From positions 1 through 64,000 of the forward strand of contig CADAHS010000009.1 in NCBI GenBank assembly GCA_902787825.1: a stretch of 64,000 nt of DNA. The letters are read 5' to 3'. The stretch is from an uncultured Ruminococcus sp. GTDB lineage: Bacteria; Bacillota; Clostridia; Oscillospirales; Ruminococcaceae. Under the pieces are notes generated by a model. The model made no database searches, was not told the DNA's origin, and saw only the letters and a list, made by a program, of their open reading frames with translations. The translations under genes were made by a program, and so were the position numbers. This document shows, one piece after another, positions 51,522-60,493 of the stretch; the stretch's first letter is position 1, and each line of letters begins with the position of its first letter.

Positions 51522-51555
51522 AAACGGGACCATCACCATTGCAATGCTCCCGTTT
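51522..51555. terminator. Hairpin between the PHP and malic enzyme genes
   Basis: AAACGGGA (51522-51529) pairs with TCCCGTTT (51548-51555). On the minus strand, the direction of both genes, the T-run after it is weak (TTTAGAG), so it may attenuate rather than end transcription. Confidence 0.55.
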
Positions 51556-51560
51556 GTTTA

Positions 51561-52433
51561 TTACTGTTCAGTTTTAACGGCTGCCTTTGAAGCCTTCTGA
51601 GAGTTAGCGTGGATAAGCTTGAACATTTTGTCAAGATTCTCCTGATCGGTAACATACTTTCCGATATGTGTCATTGTACAGTTGTAAAGTCCGTGAAAAT
51701 CAGAACCGCCTGTTACAAGCAGATCATTCTCCTTAGCGAGCTTAACAAGCGCTTGCTGCTTCTGCGGTGTAGCGGAGTAGTGGTAGCACTCGATGCCATC
51801 GATCTTTCCGGCGGCGATAAGCTCTTTAAGCAGCTCGACATTGTTGAACATATACGGATGTGCCATTACGGCAATACCTCTTGAAGAGTGGATAAGGTCA
51901 AGCACAAAGTTCACGTCGGGATACTCTCTTGTTACAAGACACTCGCCGTGCGGAGCAGCGAAGAGCTTATCGTTTACCGAACCGTAAAGCTCGGTAGCGT
52001 AGCCGTAGTTGACGAGCGCTCTCATGATATGTGATTTATAGATGCTCTTTGAGCCTTTGGTGTATTTCTGAACAGCGTCCGAAGGGATAGGATATCTGTC
52101 AAGGACTTTCTTTATCATGTCCTTTGCACATTCTGTCCTTATCTGGCATGATTTCATGCAAAGACCTTCGAGCCTGTCGGGCTTTTGCGGAGCATAGCAA
52201 AGGATATGCACCTTTTCGTTTCTCTTCTTATCCCAGGCAGAAAGCTCTACGGCAGGTATGACCTGAACACCGTATCTATCGCCGAGTATCTTGGCTCTGC
52301 TTGAAGAAGAAAGAGTGTCGTGATCTGTTATAGCAAGAAAATCAAGTCCCATTCTTTTGGCTTGAACGATAGTTTCCTCTATACCAAGGCTTCCGTCTGA
52401 AAGCGTAGTATGGCAATGAAGATCGCCTGTCAT
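51561..52433 (-). CDS. PHP-domain phosphoesterase
   Basis: A 290-residue metal-dependent phosphoesterase of the PHP family, similar to YciV/TrpH-type (RNase AM-like) proteins. Seen: DLHCHTTLSDGS (metal His pair, about 4-15), LAITDHDTLS (about 33-42), EVHIL region with PAVELSAW, VMAHPYMFNN (about 189-198) and TGGSDFHGLYN (about 240-250), the five usual ligand motifs. These enzymes cut nucleotides or the 5' ends of RNA; the substrate here is not assigned. Ribosome site CGGAGGAAATACT. Confidence 0.9.
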   Translation of the reverse strand: MTGDLHCHTTLSDGSLGIEETIVQAKRMGLDFLAITDHDTLSSSSRAKILGDRYGVQVIPAVELSAWDKKRNEKVHILCYAPQKPDRLEGLCMKSCQIRTECAKDMIKKVLDRYPIPSDAVQKYTKGSKSIYKSHIMRALVNYGYATELYGSVNDKLFAAPHGECLVTREYPDVNFVLDLIHSSRGIAVMAHPYMFNNVELLKELIAAGKIDGIECYHYSATPQKQQALVKLAKENDLLVTGGSDFHGLYNCTMTHIGKYVTDQENLDKMFKLIHANSQKASKAAVKTEQ

Positions 52434-52483
52434 AGTATTTCCTCCGAACCATATAGAATAAGTCGAAAAAATTCAACTAATTG

Positions 52484-52512
52484 ATTATACCATATTTATT
52501 TGTTTTTTTCAA
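52484..52512 (-). promoter_or_regulatory. Promoter of the PHP gene
   Basis: TTGAAA (52512-52507), 17 nt, TATAAT (52489-52484) on the minus strand. Confidence 0.78.
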
Positions 52513-52542
52513 GCATTTTTTTACGCAAATAATACACAAAAA

Positions 52543-53541
52543 TCAACGAGGATTTTTGGAACTGCTGACTGTTTGCGGGCTTACGCCGAAAAGCTTTTGT
52601 GCAAACCAGACGTTGTCAGTCTTAAAGATCTGTCCGTTAAGATAGCTCAGGCAGCCTGCATCGGTGGTGAAATCAAATCCGAGCCTATATGCACACAGGG
52701 CTTGTGTTTTTACATTGTATTCTCTGTTTATGGTATTTATACCGTATTTTCCGTCACCAAGCAGTGGACAGCCGATGTGGGCCAAATGCGCTCTGATCTG
52801 GTGGGTGCGTCCCGTTATCAGCTTGACCTCCAAAAGTGCAAGGCGCTTATCGGGACTGATCCTGAGCACATTATACTGCGTTATCATTGTTTTGTTGTGT
52901 GGTGTTCTGGTATCGGTTATTCTGACGGTTTTGGTTTTTTCGTCACGCTCGTGATAGGCGGTCAGGGTATCAGACTGTTTTGGCGGTACACCAACAGTAA
53001 CGCAGAGGTATCTCTTGTCGATCTCTCTGTCCTTGACCTTCTGGTTGAGTATTCGCAGGCTCTCGGCATTTTTGGCGCATATTACGATGCCGCTTGTGTT
53101 GCGGTCGATCCTGTTGCACAGTGCAGGGACGAAAGAATGCTCCGCCCCGGGGTCGTACTCGTGCTTGTCGTAGAGATAGTGCAGCACACGGTTGATGAGG
53201 GTATCTGCCTGTCCGCTTTCGTCCTCGTGGACTACAAGACCGCACTTTTTATCGCAAAGCAGGATATTTTCGTCTTCATAGACTATGTCAAGCACCGGCG
53301 GTGCTTTGAGAAAATCAGGCTTGGAAGCATCCTGCTCAAAGAACTCGTCGTTTATGTAGAGCTGGAGGGTATCCCCCTCGTTCAGGCGGTCACTGATCGC
53401 ACAGCGCTTGCCGTTGAGCTTTATGCGTTTAAGGCGTATATACTTATAAAGCAGGCTTTGCGGAAGGTTTTTGACTGCTTTGGTCAGGAACTTGTCCAGA
53501 CGCTGCCCGCTGTCGTTTTTATTTATCACGAATTCACGCAT
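52543..53541 (-). CDS. RluA-family pseudouridine synthase
   Basis: A 332-residue synthase isomerising uridine in rRNA. An S4 RNA-binding domain occupies about 1-65 (RLDKFLTKAVKNLPQSLLYKYIRLKRIKLNGK in parts), then the catalytic domain with PALCNRIDRNTSGIVICAKN (nucleophile Asp, about 134-153), and the family blocks KRYLCVTVG, VKLITGRTHQIRAHLAHIGCPLLGDGKYG (in parts). The start at MREFVI follows AAAGGAATAAAGTG. Its promoter is only about 40 nt upstream. RluC-like is likely, but RluD specificity cannot be excluded. Confidence 0.92.
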   Translation of the reverse strand: MREFVINKNDSGQRLDKFLTKAVKNLPQSLLYKYIRLKRIKLNGKRCAISDRLNEGDTLQLYINDEFFEQDASKPDFLKAPPVLDIVYEDENILLCDKKCGLVVHEDESGQADTLINRVLHYLYDKHEYDPGAEHSFVPALCNRIDRNTSGIVICAKNAESLRILNQKVKDREIDKRYLCVTVGVPPKQSDTLTAYHERDEKTKTVRITDTRTPHNKTMITQYNVLRISPDKRLALLEVKLITGRTHQIRAHLAHIGCPLLGDGKYGINTINREYNVKTQALCAYRLGFDFTTDAGCLSYLNGQIFKTDNVWFAQKLFGVSPQTVSSSKNPR

Positions 53542-53572
53542 CACTTTATTCCTTTCGTATATCGTTATATGC

Positions 53573-53601
53573 ATTATACATTAATTCTGCCATTTTTTCA
53601 A
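53573..53601 (-). promoter_or_regulatory. Promoter of the RluA-family gene
   Basis: TTGAAA (53601-53596), 17 nt, TATAAT (53578-53573) on the minus strand. Confidence 0.75.
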
Positions 53602-53649
53602 GAGCTATTTTCATTCACAGACCTGTCGCAAAAAGTTTGTTCAAAAGCC

Positions 53650-53678
53650 TTTACATTAAAAAAATAATATGATACAAT
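53650..53678 (+). promoter_or_regulatory. uvrB promoter
   Basis: TTTACA (53650-53655), 17 nt, TACAAT (53673-53678). Confidence 0.68.
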
Positions 53679-53683
53679 AAATG

Positions 53684-53697
53684 AAAACACTTGTTCG
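53684..53697 (+). promoter_or_regulatory. LexA-like box at uvrB (weak)
   Basis: AAAAC-ACTT-GTTCG resembles the Gram-positive SOS box CGAAC-N4-GTTCG; the right half is exact and the left half matches 3 of 5. It sits at the transcription start, a functional operator place. Confidence 0.45.
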
Positions 53698-53752
53698 ATA
53701 TGTGTCGGCTGAACGTCGGGGGTGCGGCTTTATCGGACAGATAGGAGAAGGT

Positions 53753-55720
53753 ATGGATCATTTTGAACTTGTCAGCGATTACAAGCTCGCCGGGGATCAG
53801 CAGGAGGCGGTAGACGCTCTTGTAGAAGGTCTTAGAAGCGGAATGAAGGAGCAGACGCTGATGGGTGTTACAGGCTCTGGAAAGACCTTCACGATGGCTA
53901 ATGTTATTGCGAAGATGAACAAGCCTACACTTGTGTTTGCACACAACAAGATACTTGCTGCACAGCTTTGCTCGGAGTTCAAGGAGTTCTTTCCGAACAA
54001 TGCGGTGGAATACTTTGTGTCTTATTACGACTATTACCAGCCTGAGGCATATGTTCCCAGCAAGGACGTTTATATTGAAAAGGACTCGGACGTGAACGAG
54101 GATATTGACAGGCTGCGTCACTCGGCGACTGCTGCGATAGCTGAACGGCGTGATGTTATCATTGTTGCCAGTGTTTCGTGCATATACTCGATGGGTGACC
54201 CGGAGGAATATAAGTCGATGATGGTTTCTGTGCGCAAGGGTCAGGAAAAGTCGAGAGAACAGCTTATTGCGGAGCTTGTCGGGATACAGTATGAAAGAAA
54301 TGATATAAACTTTACCAGAACTAAATTCAGAGTGCGCGGCGACACGGTCGAGATAATGCCGGCGAACTCCACGGACAAGGCTGTCAGAATAGAGTTCTTC
54401 GGTGACGAGATAGACAGGATAAGCGAGATAAACGTAGTAACGGGTGAGCTTCTGGGAAGCTATCTTCACTATATCATTTTTCCTGCGAGCCATTACATTG
54501 TCGGACGTGACAAGATGCGTGAGGCGATAGAGGAACTAAAGCAGGAACTTGATGAGAGGGTGAAATACTTTAAGGACAATGAGATGTTCATTGAAGCGGA
54601 GAGGATAGCTCAAAGGACTAACTACGACATAGAGATGCTTGAGGAGATCGGCTTTTGCAGCGGTATCGAAAACTATTCCCGTGTGCTTGAACGCAGACCT
54701 GCTGGTGTTGCGCCGTTCACTCTGCTTGACTATCTTCCGGACGATTTTCTGATGTTTGTGGACGAGTCGCACGTTTCGCTTCCGCAGATAAGGGGAATGT
54801 ACGCAGGCGACAGGCAGAGAAAGCAGACACTTGTGGATTACGGCTTTCGTCTGCCATCAGCGCTTGACAACAGACCGCTGACGTTTGATGAGTTCTACGA
54901 GCGAATCGGGCAGGCGATCTTTGTTTCTGCGACCCCGGGACCATTTGAGAAGGAAAAGTCTGCACAGATAGTTGAACAGATAATCAGACCGACAGGACTG
55001 CTCGATCCGGAGGTCATCGTCAAGCCCAGCGAGGGTCAGATAGAGGACCTTATGAGTGAGATAAACAAGCGTATCGAAAGAAACGAGAGAGTGCTTGTGA
55101 CGACGCTGACAAAGAAAATGGCAGAGGATCTCACGACATATCTCAAGGGCTTTGACATAAAGGTAAGATATATGCACAGCGAGATCGACACGATCGAGAG
55201 AATGGAGATAATCAGGGATCTCAGACTTGGTGAGTTCGATGTGCTGGTCGGTATCAACCTTCTGCGTGAGGGACTTGATCTGCCGGAGGTATCGCTGGTG
55301 GCGATACTTGATGCTGATAAGGAGGGCTTTCTGCGTTCGGAATCCTCACTTATCCAGACCATAGGCAGGGCTGCAAGAAACGCAGGCGGACAGGTCATAA
55401 TGTATGCAGACACAGTTACACGTTCTATGGAGGCAGCGATCAGCGAGACTCTCCGCCGCCGTGAGCTTCAGATGAAGTTCAACGAGCAGCACGGTATAGT
55501 TCCCAAAACTATCGTCAAGGATATTCGTGATGTTATTGAGATATCCAGCAAGGAAGATGTTGAATACAAGACCCAGCAGAAACTCAAAATGTCCAAGCAG
55601 GAGAGGCTGTCGCTTATCGAAAAGCTGACCAAGCAGATGAAGGAAGCGGCAAAGCTGCTTGACTTTGAACACGCTGCATTTTTGCGTGACAAGATAAAAG
55701 AGCTTCGTGGGGAAGACTGA
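53753..55720 (+). CDS. uvrB: Excinuclease ABC subunit B
   Basis: A 655-residue helicase-like damage-loading subunit of nucleotide excision repair. Seen: [16 protein letters not shown] (Walker A, about 36-51), [20 protein letters not shown] (the beta-hairpin, about 92-111), [20 protein letters not shown] (in parts; DESH Walker B), [24 protein letters not shown] (motif VI) and a C-terminal UVR motif [20 protein letters not shown] that binds UvrC. The start MDHFELV has AGGAGAAGG upstream; a longer in-frame reading crosses the leader. uvrA follows after 32 nt. Confidence 0.97.
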   Translation: MDHFELVSDYKLAGDQQEAVDALVEGLRSGMKEQTLMGVTGSGKTFTMANVIAKMNKPTLVFAHNKILAAQLCSEFKEFFPNNAVEYFVSYYDYYQPEAYVPSKDVYIEKDSDVNEDIDRLRHSATAAIAERRDVIIVASVSCIYSMGDPEEYKSMMVSVRKGQEKSREQLIAELVGIQYERNDINFTRTKFRVRGDTVEIMPANSTDKAVRIEFFGDEIDRISEINVVTGELLGSYLHYIIFPASHYIVGRDKMREAIEELKQELDERVKYFKDNEMFIEAERIAQRTNYDIEMLEEIGFCSGIENYSRVLERRPAGVAPFTLLDYLPDDFLMFVDESHVSLPQIRGMYAGDRQRKQTLVDYGFRLPSALDNRPLTFDEFYERIGQAIFVSATPGPFEKEKSAQIVEQIIRPTGLLDPEVIVKPSEGQIEDLMSEINKRIERNERVLVTTLTKKMAEDLTTYLKGFDIKVRYMHSEIDTIERMEIIRDLRLGEFDVLVGINLLREGLDLPEVSLVAILDADKEGFLRSESSLIQTIGRAARNAGGQVIMYADTVTRSMEAAISETLRRRELQMKFNEQHGIVPKTIVKDIRDVIEISSKEDVEYKTQQKLKMSKQERLSLIEKLTKQMKEAAKLLDFEHAAFLRDKIKELRGED

Positions 55721-55752
55721 GAAGACCAAACAGATCGGACAGGAAGGTTAAT

Positions 55753-58584
55753 ATGGCAAGAAACGAAATAGTTATCAAAGGTGCAAGGGAGCACAATCTT
55801 AAAAATGTAGACGTTACTATCCCAAGAGATAAGCTTGTTGTTATGACAGGACTTTCAGGCTCGGGAAAGTCATCTCTTGCATTTGATACGATATATGCTG
55901 ACGGACAGAGGAGATATGTTGAATCGCTTTCATCGTATGCGAGAATGTTTCTGGGACAGATGGACAAGCCTGATGTGGATACGATAGAGGGGCTTTCGCC
56001 TGCGATCTCTATTGATCAGAAAACGACCTCGAAAAATCCACGTTCGACAGTCGGTACGGTCACGGAGATATATGACTATCTGCGTCTGTTGTATGCAAGG
56101 ATAGGCGTTCCGCACTGCCCTGTATGCGGCAGGGAGATAAAGCACCAGACTATCGACCAGATAGTGGACAAAATAATGTCGCTGGAGCCGGGAACGAAGA
56201 TACAGGTACTTGCACCGATCGTCAGAGGCAGAAAGGGTGAACACACCAAGGAGCTTGAAAGGTGCATGAAGTCAGGCTTTGTAAGGGCGAGGGTGGACGG
56301 TATCACATACGATCTGTCTGAGGAGATAAAGATAGACAAGAACAAAAAGCACAACATAGAGATCATTGTTGACAGACTGGTGATAAAGGATTCTATCAAG
56401 TCAAGACTGACAGACAGCCTTGAAACGGTGTCGTCGATGACCGGCGGAACGGTCATTATAGACGTTATCGGCGGTGGGGAGGAGATGTTCTCACAGAACT
56501 ATGCCTGCCCCGAGCACGGAATTTCGATGGAGGATCTTACTCCGAGAATGTTCTCGTTCAACAACCCGTTCGGTGCCTGCCCCAAATGTACGGGTCTGGG
56601 CGTTTTCAAAAAAATCAATCCCGATCTTATAATCCCAAATAAAGAGCTTTCGATAAGGCAGGGCGCAATAAAAGCTTCGGGCTGGAACACACTTGATGAT
56701 AAGTCCATTGCGATGATGTATTTTGAGGCTATATCAAAACAATATGACATATCTCTGGATGTTCCTGTGAAGGATCTGCCGCAGGACGCAATAGATATTT
56801 TCCTTTATGGAACTCAGGGGCAGAAGCTGAAGCTTTCACGAGGCGGAAACTCTTTCTACAACGCTTCGTATGAGGGGGCTTTCGAGGGTATTATCCCCAA
56901 TCTTGAAAGGCGTTATAAGGAATCTGCAAGTGAGTATTCAAGAGCCGATATCGAAACAGTGATGACGGACGAACCCTGCCCTGAGTGTCACGGACAAAGA
57001 CTAAAAAAGGAGAGCCTTTCGGTAACGGTCAGTGGGTTGAATATCCATGAGCTGACACAGCTCTCGGTGATAAAGGCGCTCGAATTTTTTGAGAATATCG
57101 AGCTTACCAGCAGAGAAGCGCTTATTGGTGAAAGGATAATTAAGGAAATAAAGGACAGACTTCGTTTTCTTTCATCGGTCGGTCTTGATTACCTTACTCT
57201 GTCCCGTTCAAGCGGTACGCTTTCGGGCGGAGAGAGCCAGCGTATCAGACTTGCGACACAGATAGGCTCGTCGCTCGTCGGGGTGCTGTATATTCTTGAC
57301 GAGCCGTCGATAGGTTTGCACCAAAGGGATAATTACAAGCTGATAAACACGCTCAAACGTCTGCGTGATCTTGGCAACAGTGTTATCGTTGTAGAGCATG
57401 ACGAGGATACAATGCGTGCGGCTGATTTTATCGTAGATGTCGGTGTAGGAGCAGGCGTTCACGGCGGTGAGATCGTTGCTGCGGGAACGGTCGAGGATAT
57501 AATGAAATGCGAAAGATCCGTGACAGGACAGTATCTCAGCGGCAAAAAGAAAATTGCAATTCCCGCAAAGCGCAGAAAGGGCAACGGAAAATTCCTTGAG
57601 GTGATCGGCGCACAGGAAAACAACCTTAAAAATATTGATGTGAAGATACCGCTGGGAACATTCACCTGTGTTACTGGCGTTTCGGGCAGCGGAAAGTCCT
57701 CGCTGGTGAATGCGATAATTCAAAAGGAGCTTTCAGCAAAGCTCAACAGGGCAAGGACTTACCCCGGAAAGTTTGAAAAGATGCTCGGTGTGGAGAATCT
57801 TGACAAGGCAATAGTTATCGACCAGTCGCCTATCGGCAGAACACCACGTTCAAACCCTGCGACTTACACGGGTGTTTTCAATGATATTCGTGAGCTTTAC
57901 GCCAACACAAGCGATGCAAAAATGAAGGGTTACACCGCAGGCAGGTTTTCGTTCAACACAAAGGGCGGTCGCTGCGAGGCGTGCGAGGGTGACGGAATAA
58001 TCAAGATAGAGATGCACTTTCTGCCCGATGTTTATGTACCGTGCGAGGTGTGCAATGGTATGCGCTATAACCGTGAAACACTTGAGGTACGCTACAAGGG
58101 CAAGAATATTTACGATGTGCTTGAAATGACGATAGAGGAGGGCGTAGCCTTCTTTGAGAATATTCCAAAGATAAAGCGCAAGCTCGAAACGCTGTTTGAG
58201 GTCGGGCTCGGGTATGTTAAGATAGGTCAGCCTGCAACGACCCTTTCGGGCGGCGAGGCGCAGCGTGTCAAGCTTGCCTCAGAGCTTTCAAAGCGCAGCA
58301 CGGGAAAGACTATATATATCCTTGACGAGCCGACAACCGGGCTGCACACCGCAGATGTCAGCAGGCTGCTTGAGGTGCTTGAAAAGCTCGTAGATGCAGG
58401 CAATACCGTGCTTGTTATCGAGCATAATCTTGATGTTGTAAAGACCGCAGACTATATCATCGACCTCGGACCGGAGGGCGGCGACGGCGGCGGAAATATC
58501 GTATGTACAGGTACGCCCGAGCAGGTCGCAAAGTGCAAAAAGTCCTATACGGGACAGTTCCTTGCACCGATGCTGAAAAAGTAA
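55753..58584 (+). CDS. uvrA: Excinuclease ABC subunit A
   Basis: A 943-residue ABC ATPase dimer that recognises DNA damage and hands it to UvrB. Seen: the first Walker [15 protein letters not shown] (about 33-46), zinc-binding CPVCGREI (about 117), CPECHGQRL (about 413), the first signature LSGGESQRI (about 491), the second Walker [14 protein letters not shown] (about 642), the zinc finger CEACEGDG ... CEVCNGMRY (about 742-772) and LSGGEAQRV (about 833). All are intact. AGGAAGGTTAAT precedes the ATG. It is co-transcribed with uvrB and the GyrI-like gene follows after 15 nt. Confidence 0.98.
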   Translation: MARNEIVIKGAREHNLKNVDVTIPRDKLVVMTGLSGSGKSSLAFDTIYADGQRRYVESLSSYARMFLGQMDKPDVDTIEGLSPAISIDQKTTSKNPRSTVGTVTEIYDYLRLLYARIGVPHCPVCGREIKHQTIDQIVDKIMSLEPGTKIQVLAPIVRGRKGEHTKELERCMKSGFVRARVDGITYDLSEEIKIDKNKKHNIEIIVDRLVIKDSIKSRLTDSLETVSSMTGGTVIIDVIGGGEEMFSQNYACPEHGISMEDLTPRMFSFNNPFGACPKCTGLGVFKKINPDLIIPNKELSIRQGAIKASGWNTLDDKSIAMMYFEAISKQYDISLDVPVKDLPQDAIDIFLYGTQGQKLKLSRGGNSFYNASYEGAFEGIIPNLERRYKESASEYSRADIETVMTDEPCPECHGQRLKKESLSVTVSGLNIHELTQLSVIKALEFFENIELTSREALIGERIIKEIKDRLRFLSSVGLDYLTLSRSSGTLSGGESQRIRLATQIGSSLVGVLYILDEPSIGLHQRDNYKLINTLKRLRDLGNSVIVVEHDEDTMRAADFIVDVGVGAGVHGGEIVAAGTVEDIMKCERSVTGQYLSGKKKIAIPAKRRKGNGKFLEVIGAQENNLKNIDVKIPLGTFTCVTGVSGSGKSSLVNAIIQKELSAKLNRARTYPGKFEKMLGVENLDKAIVIDQSPIGRTPRSNPATYTGVFNDIRELYANTSDAKMKGYTAGRFSFNTKGGRCEACEGDGIIKIEMHFLPDVYVPCEVCNGMRYNRETLEVRYKGKNIYDVLEMTIEEGVAFFENIPKIKRKLETLFEVGLGYVKIGQPATTLSGGEAQRVKLASELSKRSTGKTIYILDEPTTGLHTADVSRLLEVLEKLVDAGNTVLVIEHNLDVVKTADYIIDLGPEGGDGGGNIVCTGTPEQVAKCKKSYTGQFLAPMLKK

Positions 58585-58599
58585 AAAGGGGAGAGAGCT

Positions 58600-59232
58600 A
58601 TGGCTTTTGACTTTAAAAAGGAATTCAAAGAGCTTTATATGCCAAAGAACAAGCCTGTGATAGTTACAGTTCCAATGGCGAACTATATAGCTGTAAGGGG
58701 AAAGGGCGACCCCAATCAGTCTGACGGGGACTACCAGAGTGCTATATCAGTGCTTTACGCAGTCGCATATACTCTGAAAATGAGCTATAAGAGCGACTAT
58801 AAGATAGAGGGCTTTTTTGAGTACGTTGTTCCGCCGCTTGAGGGATTCTGGTGGCAGGACGGTGTTGACGGAGTCGATTATTCCGACAAATCAGCGTTCA
58901 ACTGGATCAGCGTTATACGCCTGCCCGATTTTGTTGCCCAAAAGGACTTCGACTGGGCGGTTCGGACAGCAGAGAAAAAGAAACAGCTTGACTGCTCGTC
59001 TGCCGAATTTTTCACGGTAGATGAAGGTCTTTGCGTGCAGATGCTTCACACAGGCTCGTACGATGATGAACCGCAGACAGTTGCGGTAATGGATAGCTAT
59101 CTGAAGGAAAACAGCTATGCAAATGATCTGTCGCCGCAAAGGCTGCACCACGAGATATATCTGTCCGATGCGCGCAAAACTCCGCCTGAAAAGCTTAAAA
59201 CGGTCATCAGGCACCCGATAAAAAAGCTGTAA
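58600..59232 (+). CDS. GyrI-like small-molecule-binding protein
   Basis: A 210-residue cytoplasmic protein. Seen: VTVPMANYIAVRGKGDPNQSDGDYQ near the start (the family's entry strand Y-I-x-V-x-G-x-G-x-P), then FFEYVVPPLEGFWWQD and FTVDEGLCVQMLHTGSYDDEPQTV. This is the GyrI-like SRPBCC-type ligand-binding fold, found fused to MerR regulators and alone. No DNA-binding domain is attached. It follows uvrA after 15 nt behind AAGGGGAGAG; an ancillary stress role is possible but not shown. Confidence 0.82.
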   Translation: MAFDFKKEFKELYMPKNKPVIVTVPMANYIAVRGKGDPNQSDGDYQSAISVLYAVAYTLKMSYKSDYKIEGFFEYVVPPLEGFWWQDGVDGVDYSDKSAFNWISVIRLPDFVAQKDFDWAVRTAEKKKQLDCSSAEFFTVDEGLCVQMLHTGSYDDEPQTVAVMDSYLKENSYANDLSPQRLHHEIYLSDARKTPPEKLKTVIRHPIKKL

Positions 59233-59238
59233 TACCCC

Positions 59239-59267
59239 CACCCCTGAAAGCATAAGCTTTAGGGGTG
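59239..59267 (+). promoter_or_regulatory. Hairpin covering the ribosome site of the M50 gene
   Basis: CACCCCT (59239-59245) pairs with AGGGGTG (59261-59267), extended by AAAGC / GCTTT around an ATAA loop. The second arm is the ribosome-binding site of the following TTG start. No T-run follows, so it is not a good terminator; it would mask translation initiation. Confidence 0.55.
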
Positions 59268-59273
59268 ATACTT

Positions 59274-59834
59274 TTGTATGCTTTTGAGATCTCGGGAATA
59301 AAGGTCAAGGTCTGTTTTTCCTTCTTTGCGGTGGTGTGCCTTACCTGCCTGCTTGGTGCGGACTCGGGAAAAATGCTGATAATGCTTGCCTGCTGCGCCC
59401 TGCACGAGTGCGGACATCTTGCTGCTATGCTCCTTTGCAGCCGCAAGCCGACTGAGCTTACACTTTACGGCGGCGGCATAAAGCTTACCCCCTGCAAAAA
59501 GCTGAACTCGTTTGGCGGGGACGCATTTATCCTTGCAAGCGGCTGTGCCGTGAATTTTCTGCTTGCATTTGTCAGCTGCCTTCTGATCGGCAGACTGACG
59601 TTTTTTGCGCAGGTAAATCTGCTGCTTGGTGGGTTTAATCTTATCCCGACGGGCTTTCTTGACGGCGGCAGACTGATCGGTCTTATTTTTGGCGACAGCA
59701 AGGCAAGAATAATTAAAACAATATTTGCGATCCTTATAGCTTCGCTTGCAGCAACGGCGATCTTTTTTGGCGGTGTGAGCGTGTCGCTGCTGTGCGTGCT
59801 TGCATATATGTGCCTGAGCATTTTTGCTGCGTGA
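59274..59834 (+). CDS. Small M50 (site-2-type) metalloprotease
   Basis: A 186-residue polytopic membrane protein of the SpoIVFB-like M50 group. Seen: helices at about 9-30, 32-54, 78-100, 103-120 and 147-185; the zinc motif CALHECGHLAAML (about 40-52; HExxH in a membrane helix) and the third-ligand motif NLIPTGFLDGGRLIGL (about 120-135, usually N-x-P-x-x-DGG). Translation probably starts at TTG 59274, 6 nt after AGGGGTGA; GTG 59265 is the alternative. Family members cut membrane regulators; SpoIVFB processes pro-sigma-K, but its partner SpoIVFA is absent here. Confidence 0.8.
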   Translation: MYAFEISGIKVKVCFSFFAVVCLTCLLGADSGKMLIMLACCALHECGHLAAMLLCSRKPTELTLYGGGIKLTPCKKLNSFGGDAFILASGCAVNFLLAFVSCLLIGRLTFFAQVNLLLGGFNLIPTGFLDGGRLIGLIFGDSKARIIKTIFAILIASLAATAIFFGGVSVSLLCVLAYMCLSIFAA

Positions 59835-59837
59835 AAG

Positions 59838-59866
59838 TTGACAATCCAGTCTGCGGCAGGTATAAT
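59838..59866 (+). promoter_or_regulatory. Promoter of the HD-domain gene
   Basis: TTGACA (59838-59843), 17 nt, TATAAT (59861-59866), directly after the M50 stop. Confidence 0.8.
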
Positions 59867-59897
59867 ATTAGTGGAAAAGTGTTTTCGGAGGTATAAT

Positions 59898-60461
59898 ATG
59901 AATGTGCGTGAATACCTTGAAATATTACATACTGCTGAAAGGCTGAAAGACACGCCCCGTCACTGCACTACGTCGCAGGGCAGGGTCGAAAGTGTTGCCG
60001 AGCACAGCTGGAGAGCGGCGCTGATGGCGCTGCTGCTGCGTTCGGAATTTCCCAGGGCGGATATGGACAAGGTCGTTGATATGTGTCTGATACACGACCT
60101 CGGTGAGTGCTTTACGGGTGATATCCCAACGTTTGCTAAGACAAATGCTGACAGGGATACCGAAGATTCGCTGCTTGGACAATGGGTAAGTTCAATGCCT
60201 GCGGAGCTGTCGGGCAGGCTGTCTGCGCTGTATGCTGAAATGCAGGCGCAGAAAACGATAGAATCCAGGATATATAGAGCGCTTGATAAACTTGAGGCTT
60301 TGATACAGCATAACGAGTCGCCTCTTGAAACGTGGTCGGAAAATGAATTTGAACTCAACAAGACCTATGCGTTTGATACGGTCGAATTTTCACAATGGCT
60401 CGTTGAATTGAGAAAAGCTGTTTTGGAAGATACTTTGGAAAAAATAGATGACAGATCCTGA
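59898..60461 (+). CDS. HD-domain hydrolase (YfbR-like)
   Basis: A 187-residue metal-dependent phosphohydrolase of the HD superfamily. Seen: the first His in SVAEHSWRAALMALLL (about 34-49), the HD pair in MCLIHDLGECFTGDIP (about 63-78) and a later Asp in RALDKLEALIQHNES (about 133-147), giving the H...HD...D metal set. Its length and wording resemble YfbR-type 5'-deoxynucleotidases, which act on dNMPs; this is the best guess. CGGAGGTATAAT precedes the ATG, and a consensus promoter lies 30 nt upstream. Confidence 0.85.
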   Translation: MNVREYLEILHTAERLKDTPRHCTTSQGRVESVAEHSWRAALMALLLRSEFPRADMDKVVDMCLIHDLGECFTGDIPTFAKTNADRDTEDSLLGQWVSSMPAELSGRLSALYAEMQAQKTIESRIYRALDKLEALIQHNESPLETWSENEFELNKTYAFDTVEFSQWLVELRKAVLEDTLEKIDDRS

Positions 60462-60493
60462 TTTTTCAGCATAATAATTAAGGAGGTCAGCTG

